Source: Megamerina dolium (Eukaryota; Arthropoda; Insecta; Diptera; Megamerinidae). From it: 64,000 nucleotides of DNA. The notes beneath the pieces were generated by a model. It saw only the letters and a program-made list of their open reading frames with translations, made no database searches and was not told the DNA's origin. The stretch covers positions 70,590,418 through 70,654,417 of the forward strand of contig OY978526.1 of the NCBI GenBank assembly GCA_963854835.1. The letters are read 5' to 3'. Position numbers and translations under genes: made by a program. Positions 56,111 through 64,000 of this stretch are shown here, piece after piece; position 1 is the stretch's first letter, and each line of letters begins with the position of its first letter.

Positions 56111-58302
56111 AGTAAGATCCAAAAGAACTTAATTTTCCATATCAAACTCAGTTAGGGCACAATATCTTCTTTTGCTATTAAAATTGCCAATCATCTCTTT
56201 CATGTAGAAATTTGTAATTAAATTGTATGAAAACAATGTTCGGTTCTAAGATTCGCTGATTGTTTTCGTTTTAATAGTTCTGAGTTAATCAGAGTTGATC
56301 AAGGAGTCTAATTGAAATAACTTTATCTGTTTGCAGAACCTTTTTCCGATTACAAAAAATTTTCTCTTTTTTCTAAAGTAATGCTGTGAAAAAATTTACA
56401 ATTTACAATTTCGTGCATATTATTTCGGCTTCACTAATGTTGGTGTGTATGTGTTCAAACGTGAGAGGGTTTTCGTCTTTCCGGGTAGGTTCACAAAAAA
56501 ATCCAACGGCGAAGAATCACATGATTGGCAATTGGCATCGCGAAATCAAGAAATTACACATCCTATGAACTAATATTGTAATAGATTTAAAATGAAGTAG
56601 TACTCTATGACTTATGACGTTATCTTGTGGAAATTGTATATTGTCAAAATCCATATATAAATTTTTGATTTAAAAAGTCATATCGCTGGGAATAGATAGT
56701 AAGATTCATTATTCTCATATAATACGTGCCAGTTACTTTTATGGGATTGCATCAGATTTTCCTGAGATACTTCAATCGTTACTCGTTCATTCTTCCCTTC
56801 TATTCGTCTATATGTCTCGTCTCCATCGCGCGAGAAATCAGCCTGAAATCCCTGAAGGAAATCGCTACGCGGTTATAATGACAAAATAAGAAGAAGAAAA
56901 TCAGCTGACAAATATTAAAATATGACATACAATTATTACTGCAATGTTATGAGGTTCACATGCTTCATATTTTCGATCAACTAGAATTTATGACATATGA
57001 CTATGGGATCTTATGGATCACCTAATTGTATGTAAAATGATTGCAACAAAGTTTCAATTATCGTACGATATTATCTTTTAGTTTTCATTTAGATTTTCAA
57101 TTTCATCATTTCAACTGGAAATTCAATTACACATTTCTTACATATATTGTACAATTTGGACATGTATAAAAATTGTTACCTACGGCTGCCCTCGTATTAC
57201 AATATCCTTCACATAGAAGATTTTCAATATATGTATGTATCCAGTCTGTTTGATCAAGAATATGGTTTGAGGTTGAAATGCATAAATCAATTAAAGGGCA
57301 TTTTAGGTTGCATGGATTCTTGTGGACGATTGTCTATGTGAAATATCCGTATGCGTTTCAATACGAGCGCATAGTACCTACTATTCATGTATGTATTGTA
57401 GTACTTAAATGTAAGATTATTGAACAACACATATGGGCAATAACAATCTATTAAAGTGTAGGCATATGCCTAATGAAGTAATCAATGGTAAAAAGATTTA
57501 GGAGCTATATGTCACATTATTCATCATTTCTAATGATGATTTAACGAAGTGATCGTGAATATTTTTTTGAAGTGCAATCGTGATATTGCACTCATGTTGA
57601 TATACATATATATTTTTTTTCATTTCATATACGAGTACATAAATACTCATAGAGACATGTATAGTAGATTTGCTTTAATAGTCAAATAGGTAGGTAGAAT
57701 AATAAAATCTTTTGATATCACAAATAATTTGTAAATAATAGTTTACATTTCATTTTCATTTTGATTTTTCAATTTAAAATAATTCATAATAAATATAGCA
57801 TTATTATATTTGATACTTGTCAATTGATCACTATTAGAAATAACACTTATAAGTTGTCAATTTAATTGTTGATTGATAGTGTGATGGGCGCCACACTATA
57901 TCTTATGTAAGTATGTAATAGACAATTTTTAAGGTATTAATCAAATGGTATTTTGCATTTATTATAATGTGGAAGTGAACTTGTAAATATTCTCATTGTC
58001 GCCATTACTGGCGAAAGTACCTACACTTTGTTTTATGACACGAAATGATCGCAACATGTCTCTAGCAACACATAGGCAACATTTCTTTTATTGACGTTTA
58101 AATTCTTGCTATATTTAAAATAACGTAGAAAATCATAGTTCATAGTTAGTTATCAACTCAAATATAAATAAATAAAATAAGTGTTTTTTTTGCAATGTTT
58201 ATGAAATGCTTGCTTAAATAATGCTATTATAATATTGATTGACAATTTTACCAATATGAATCTACTATGATTTGAACAGTAAACTTGATGTTTCCAAGTA
58301 AG
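56111..58302. other. intergenic, AT-rich, one possible secreted ORF
   Basis: The plus-strand frame ending at 56568 contains a hydrophobic IISASLMLVCMCSNVRG stretch that could be a signal peptide. It follows a good acceptor-like tract (TTTTCTCTTTTTTCTAAAG, 56362-56380), but the first in-frame ATG lies inside the hydrophobic part. I do not call it a gene. Confidence 0.3.
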
Positions 58303-58395
58303 TATAAAAAGGGTGTTAAGTGTTGAGTTGAGCGTTTGATTTCAAGATATCAACAGGATAAAATTTGAAATAAAAATTATGCGAAAATTGTAAGA
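58303..58395 (+). promoter_or_regulatory. candidate TATA promoter with tiny first exon
   Basis: TATAAAAA at 58303-58310, then about 68 bp to ATG CGA AAA TT and a donor-like GTAAGA (58390). Fly cuticle and other small secreted protein genes often have such a four-codon first exon. No convincing second exon follows within 700 bp, so this may be a decayed gene or chance. Confidence 0.25.
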
Positions 58396-59619
58396 ATATT
58401 TTTGGAAAATATCTATGTTGCGTTATTTTACAATATTCATTATTAAAAATATGCATTAGGTATTAAAAAGTATGAAAAAATGGTCACCATTTACCTTTTT
58501 ATATAGAGATTCGTCAAAATTGATATTACTATAAATTTCTTTACAGAAACACCCTTTCTACATAGTTTCTCCATAAACGTACTTGTAGCACATAGAAATA
58601 GATATATTAACAACATTGGCAACACTATTATAAACATGATAATATCAACAAGATGTAATCGCGCTTAAATTATTGTTCTTTAGATTATTTTACACTTAGT
58701 TAGTGAATTAACCTTGAATTGTCAGTCTATATGAGTACGAGTATGAGTAGTTTAGACGCCATTTGAATTAAGACAAGAATAAGAAGTAAAATAAAAATGA
58801 TACATAAAATACTTGCTAGTTACAAATGTATTTCATGGATTATAAAGATCTGCAATTAAGATAAAATTACAAGTAACTACGCTCGCTTATAATAATTTAT
58901 GTAGATATATTTATATATTTAATTCTATAAGATAATAATTGTACTATTTAAAATTCAAAGTGTAAATTAATAGATCAATAGAAACCTCTTCATATACATA
59001 CATATATTATTCTAATTTGCCCCAATATTTCAATTTCATAGAAAAATGTCTGAACACCACTGAGCATAAGCGTCATTAATAAAAAAAAAAAAATGGTATT
59101 CTCCCCCTTTTTATTAGTATTATTATTATACTCCAGGTGTATTTGAACTCATTTATTTAATTATCTATAGAAACACCTTCCGTTGACATGGTTGCTGTTG
59201 TTGTTGTTGTAAAGAAAATTGCTTAATTACATGCTGAACATTCATGCTGAACAATTTCATAATCAATTTTCTCTTATATTGTTTCTTTAACCGCAGGTCG
59301 AGCGGCTTCAAAGGGTCAACATAAACATTTTAATCACTAATTAAGCAACGAATGTAATCAAGTGTCCTGTTGCTAGTATTAATCTTTCAAAAAAATAAAA
59401 ATAAAAAATTATAATAACAACAACCGCGAGAAACACCTTCCTTCAAGGTAAGGAAGCTTGTGATAAATTGAATAGAATTAATACAATTAGATAGGCTTAA
59501 AGGGGTCAAAACGAAACAAAACAAAAAAACAATGAATACAAAAGGATTTTAAAAAATACAACCATAAAAGAAATTGTAACTTCTTGATTGTTATAAAATA
59601 AAAAAAGGGTTTTTCCTTT
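58396..59619. other. AT-rich intergenic sequence, nothing recognised
   Basis: Contains a GTTGTTGTTGTTGTTGT tract near 59190 and A-runs. No motif-bearing frame. Confidence 0.4.
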
Positions 59620-61555
59620 TATACCCTGCATAATGCAATATGCATTATGCAGGGTTCATAATCATTTATTCATTTCGGTCAGATGTTTGTGTCCACTTGA
59701 AGGAATCTCCGGAGATATAGACATAGATATATATTCGTGATCAGCGTCGATTAAATTTTCGATTTGACGATGTCCGTCCGTCCGTCCGTCCGTCCTTCCG
59801 TCTGTCTGTCACCTGGCTGGTTCGCACGATAACTTGAGTAAATATTGAGCTATTTGGCACAAGTAACCTATGATCCAAGGGTACGGAGGGGATTGATATT
59901 GGGCATGATCGGTCAATAGCCACGCCCACACCAAGCATTCAAAGCGACTAACCTCGGAATTTTCAAAATCTTTAACTTGCTATAACTCACTCACTTGGGA
60001 CAACAATATTTGGCACATAGAGTTATATTATACTACTATATAACCACGCCAAAAGTGGGTGAGCCACGCCTACTTTTTAGCGTAGTTCTCATACAAAGTG
60101 TCTGTACTTCTTTTAAATTGAAACAGCTGTAACTTCTACAATCTTCTGTCTAGAACAACCATAATTGACACTTAGATTAACATGGTAGTCGGAAATAATA
60201 TGACAGAAAATCAGTGTTCCACGCCCACTCCTTTTTGGGTCTCCCATACAAAGTCGAGGGAGTTAAACTAAAACTATTAAGCTCCATAACTTACAAACCA
60301 TTTAGCCTAGGACAACGAGATTTAAGGTATGAATTAGTATTGTACGAGCAACTAGGCTCACAGGAAATCAGCGCACCACGCCCAGTGTTTATCGTAGCCC
60401 CCATACAAATTTTAAATTGAAACAGCTTTAACTTCGGCAATCTTCTGTCTAGAATAACCATAATTGACACTTCGATTAATATGGTAGTCAAAAATAATCT
60501 GGCAGAAAATCAGTGTGCCACGGCCACTCCTTCATGGATCTCCCATACAAAGTCGAGGGAATTAAACTAAAACTATTAAGCTCCATAACTTACAAACCAT
60601 TTAGCCTAGGACAACGAGATTTAAGGTATGAATTAGTATTGTACGAGCAACTAGGCTCACAGGAAATCAGCGCACCACGCCCACTGTTTATCGTAGCCCC
60701 CATACAAATTTTAAATTGAAACAGCTTTAACTTCGGTAATCTTCTGTCTAGAATAACCATTATTGACATTTCGATTAATATGGTAGTCAAAAATAATCTG
60801 GCAGAAAATCAGTGTGCCACGCCCACTCCTTCATGGGTCTCCCATACAAAGTCGAGGGAGTTAAACTAAAACTTTTAAGCTCCATAACTTACAAACCATT
60901 TAGCGTATTACAACGAGATTTAAGGTATGTATTAGTATTGTACGAGCAACTAGGCTCACAGGAAATGGACGCACCACGCCCACTGTTTATCGTAGCCCCC
61001 ATACAAAATGAGTGAAATTCTTTTAAATTGATATAGATGTAACTTCTGCATACTTCTGTCTAGAACAATTATAATTAATACTTCAGCTAATATGGTAGTC
61101 GAAAATAATCTGACAAAAAATCAACATGCCACACCCACTTCTTAATGGGGCTTCCATACAAAATTTGGAAAATTAAAAAAAATTTAAACCGCTATAACTT
61201 ACGAACTATTCAGCGTAGGACAACCGAATTTAAGGAGTGGATTGATATTGAAAAATTAATTAGATATACAAGAAAGAGATAAGCCACGCCCACTTTTTAT
61301 ATAGCTTCCGTACAAAGTTTCGGATTTATCTTAAACATTAAAACACCCATAACTTACTAAATAATACGCCTCGGTCAACCCATTGCAACCTAGGTAGTTT
61401 AGTATTATAGGCAGAAATTGTTCCTCAAAAATTGGTGAGGTACGTCTGCTTCTTAATGTAGCTCCTATACAAAGTAGTGGATGAAAAGGATGGATATACG
61501 AGCAAACTTTTTATATATACTTATGCAGGGTATAATTTGGTCGGCCCCAGCCGAC
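59620..61555 (-). mobile_element. Helentron-like non-autonomous repeat (copy 2, with tandem core)
   Basis: This is the reverse of 25355-26480. TATACCCTGCATA lies at 59620, TATGCAGGGTATA at 61522-61534 and the hairpin GTCGGC CCCA GCCGAC at 61540-61555. A GTCC/GTCT tract is at 59771-59809. The interior is expanded by a 299-bp tandem repeat (60214-61015), accounting for its greater length. The left end carries an extra palindrome (59624-59654). Confidence 0.6.
60214..61015 (+). repeat. 299-bp tandem repeat, about 2.7 copies
   Basis: Units start at about 60214, 60513 and 60812, each with TCCCATACAAAGTCGAGGGA and TTAGCCTAGGACAACGAGAT (or a close variant). Units 1 and 2 differ at only a few positions, so the expansion is recent. 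The open frames in each unit (about 66-68 codons on both strands) merely follow the repeat. Confidence 0.9.
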
Positions 61556-62108
61556 TGTAAGGCCATTTTTTTTTTCTATTTTTTTCGATTAAAAGTATCA
61601 GAAAAAAGAACAATTTCCTTTGTTTTCAGGCATATAAAAATTGTAGACAATTTGAAATTGCCATTTTACCGTTTTCTATTGATTTATACACGCCACATGT
61701 AAGACGGTGGAAAAAAAAATATTATGAATAGACATTGTATGTAGCCACAATATGATTGTAATTCCTGGTTTCACTTTTTTCATCTTATTTCTGTTGTTCT
61801 TTTTGACTATCAAATGAATTTATAGACTTGTACATTCATTACAACTTTCTTCATACGAATGCATACCTGGTACATATGTTATGTAATAATGTAATGCGCT
61901 AACACGTAATGCATAAATTAACAGAGTTGGCATCCGGAAGGGTTGCTTATTTAGAAATGTTATTATGAATCTTTTTTTGTCATTAACAATAAATTTTGCA
62001 TATTTTTTAACCATTTCCGATCCAATGAAGCTCACTACGTTTGCACGGGAGGTGATCGTGCTTTTCATCTTTCATCTTTTCATCTTTCACCGCCCATTTT
62101 CAAACTTA
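61556..62108. other. AT-rich spacer, nothing recognised
   Basis: T-runs near 61566-61586. No gene or element edge. Confidence 0.4.
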
Positions 62109-62587
62109 AAGCCTAGACAGACGGCAGCGTTAATCCGGATTACCGGCGCACTTAATTCGAATAAAATATTAACCTGACAGACGGCAGTATTGCAGATTAA
62201 CTAAACGGCTGATTGCTGTTTTATTAGGAAAATTAGAGAAAATCTACAAGAAGTACGTGAACTGAAAACTATCAGAAACTTGTAAGTTGACATTCACAGT
62301 TCGTAATTGACAGCTGGATTTATTTGTTCGCCAACGCTTTTCATGTTGAAAACTGTTAACAATTGTTGAAAGTTTTTTGTTAGCGAACACACCTAATATT
62401 TTGTAAAATGGATGGAGAAAAATTCACAATAGACAATTTTCAGCAGTGTTGCCATAACAAATTGCCCTAATCCTCTTTTATTTTGAGAATTAACTCATAG
62501 AGTTTATGCGGATTAGCTGCAGTTAATGCCCGCGTTAATTCGAATTAACTCGGTAATCCAGAATTAGGCTGCCGTCTGTCTAGGCTA
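62109..62587. mobile_element. MITE, copy 3 (TTA duplication)
   Basis: Ends WAGCCTAGACAGACGGCAGC and its inverse, flanked by TTA at 62106-62108 and 62588-62590. It has lost about 50 bp of the interior relative to copy 1. Confidence 0.82.
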
Positions 62588-62754
62588 TTATGCTATTAGC
62601 CGAGTATTGTCCTATGGATTTATATAATAGGGGGTCTGCTATTGGTTTCTTCATCGCATTTTTTGACACTGAAAGTTTTTTTACTCTCCAAATTTTGATT
62701 GTCAGCCAGTATCATTCCTCAATATTATAATAAACAACATAGAACATATTTTTC

Positions 62755-62885
62755 TTTTGAATGCTACCTACCTGTCGGTAAGCAATTGGCAATTTTCACG
62801 GCAGCAATAATTTGCCATGAAAATATCTTCTAAAAGTTCAGAAAAAGTGAGGTCGCAAGAGTTCTGACCTTTGGAACTGGACAAC
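62755..62885 (+). mobile_element. SINE fragment (copy E, body only)
   Basis: The complement of the body in copies B and D is recognisable: CTACCTGTCGGTAAGCAATT, TTTGCCATGAAAA and AAAGTGAGGTCGCAAGAGTT. The tRNA-like head is missing. Confidence 0.5.
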
Positions 62886-63214
62886 GTAATTAGGCCCTTT
62901 CTTTGTTGATAAAAAGTTTTGGTCGTATCTGTTGCACGCATGAACTCGTCATCGATCTCTACAATTCAACATTTCGCGCACCAATTTGATGAGAATTTTT
63001 ACACAAATATCTCAAATTATTTGCGTGAAAGGACTAATGGACTCAGCAATTGAAGACGAATGACCACTCATCCACTTTATTATCGCTTCTCAGCTTTGAC
63101 CTTATAGAGCAACTCGAGTTGAACGCCGAATTCGGTTGAAAAGTCATATGTTCTGACGAAGGCAGAATAGATGATCCTGGTGACTATATTAACATATAAA
63201 ATTGCCGTATCTGG

Positions 63215-63540
63215 CAAACAGCTTATCGTTGTACCTTATTCGATACTCGCCATCAACGCAAATAGGTCCGAAGACCCTGCGCAGAACTTTTCTCTCGAAA
63301 ACTTCAAGCATCCTCTCATCCATGGTGGAAATTGTCCAGGCTTCTGCGCCATATGTTAGGACAGGAATAATGAGGGACTTGTAGAGTGTGCTTTTTGATC
63401 TTCGAGATAGGGCTCGACTACTCAATTGCTTACTCAGCCCAAAATAACACCTGTTAGCAAGAGTTATCCAACGCATGATCTCCAGGATGATTTCATTACA
63501 GTTGTTGATGCTGGTTCCAAGATAGACGAAGGCCTTAATT
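63215..63540 (-). mobile_element. RTE-like LINE, inverted 5' part of a twin-primed insertion
   Basis: The minus strand reads VYLGTSINNCNEIILEIMRW, ITLANRCYFGLSKQL, VLTYGAEAWTIS and FERKVLRRVFGPICVDGEYR, ending IRYNDKL. It matches residues about 607-710 of the long ORF at 53680. It lies head-to-head with the 3' part at 63541. Confidence 0.82.
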
Positions 63541-63703
63541 CGTCACCTGCTGGAGGACGCAGAAGAAGAGGAAGACCAAACCTCCGTTGGAAGGACCAAG
63601 TGTTGGGTAACCTGGCGACGCTTGGAATATCCAAATGGCGGCAGCACGCGAAGCCTAAATCGACCATCGGTTGTTATGGCCATATAAGAAGAAGAAGAAG
63701 AAG
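63541..63703 (+). mobile_element. RTE-like LINE, 3' part with (AAG)n tail
   Basis: The plus strand reads PAGGRRRRGRPNLRWKDQVL and GNLATLGISKWRQHAK. The GCCTAAATCGACCATCGGTT end and a GAAGAAGAAGAAGAAG tail (about 63687-63703) follow. It continues the inverted segment with only about 40 residues missing between them. Confidence 0.82.
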
Positions 63704-64000
63704 TATCTCGCAAACCAGCATCTGATTGTCGAGAAGTCAATGCATTGTTTTTCCATTTTGTTCGAAAATGCTGCTGGAAATTCCATTTCGTTTAACGATG
63801 AATAATCCAGAGTTATGGATGCGGACATTTTGTGGGCCGAAATTAAAGACATGGATTTGGACGAATTATCCGAAGTTAACATCGACAAGTGAAGGAACTT
63901 GTACTCAAAACCCGTCATTCCAACTTGGGAGAGATAGAACAGGAACTTAACATGTCTCATGAGTAAATTCGTTCGATTTTGGTCGATAATTTCGGCATAA
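63704..64000 (+). other. window end; possible transposase start
   Basis: Near 63910-63990 a plus frame reads NLGEIEQELNMSHESIRSIL. This resembles the DNA-binding start of a mariner-like transposase, but too little remains for a firm call. Confidence 0.25.

Noticed and set aside
56386..56568. Signal-peptide-like ORF, possible neuropeptide or secreted peptide
   Set aside because: No ATG at the proper place, no processing motif and no recognisable mature peptide. The acceptor-like tract alone is not enough.
60214..61015. Serial 66-68 codon frames on both strands
   Set aside because: They are created by the 299-bp tandem repeat and lie in a noncoding dispersed element.

Overview
The window is AT-rich, repeat-dense nuclear DNA from an insect, most likely a higher fly (Diptera, perhaps a tephritid-type fruit fly). 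Three things support this. The one clear host gene has fly-like introns, including some of 60-100 bp. The mobile elements (R1-clade and R2-clade LINEs, mariners, Tc1) are typical of Diptera. There is no operon-like or prokaryotic organisation. The species assignment is inference.

Host content: the only gene I can establish is a mitochondrial calcium uptake protein of the MICU2/MICU3 type, on the minus strand from about 52.53 kb (start codon) down to 29.79 kb (stop). Eight exons with consensus splice sites and consistent phase give a 461-residue product. It has an N-terminal mitochondrial leader with a hydrophobic segment, and two canonical EF-hands. A ninth exon-like block (38829-38891) has the same phase and the same first residues as exon 6 (32336-32419), so the two look like mutually exclusive alternatives. 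The introns of this gene have absorbed most of the transposons between 30 and 49 kb.

Layout: 0-3.8 kb is AT-rich with local repeats. 3.8-9.9 kb holds a damaged R1-clade LINE (minus strand; gag, endonuclease and RT) that abuts an (AC)n(AT)n microsatellite at its 5' side, plus fragments of a second LINE with RNase H. 9.9-11.7 kb is a decayed RNase H LINE end joined to an R2-clade RT. 13.6-20.4 kb is a cluster of diverged LTRs with gag and pol remnants of a Ty3/gypsy-like family. It is interleaved with copies of an unrecognised Cys-rich ORF and a 120-codon ORF with its own TATA box. 22-29 kb holds a mariner, an IS630-like transposase tail, tRNA-derived SINEs, a Helentron-like repeat and a LINE tail. 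29.8-52.5 kb is the MICU gene; its introns contain mariners, a TTA-flanked MITE, a satellite present in both orientations, LINE pieces and a nearly intact Tc1 element with double inverted repeats. 53.6-56.1 kb is an RTE-like LINE with a long open RT frame. 59.6-61.6 kb is the second Helentron-like copy with 299-bp tandem repeats. 62-64 kb contains a MITE, a SINE fragment and a LINE insertion with a 5' inversion.

The genes do not form a pathway. The interest lies in the structure of the MICU gene, in element-element relations (a SINE sharing a LINE tail, nested insertions, opposed satellites) and in the unrecognised ORF group at 16-20 kb. All calls rest on reading the sequence; no alignment or database search was run.
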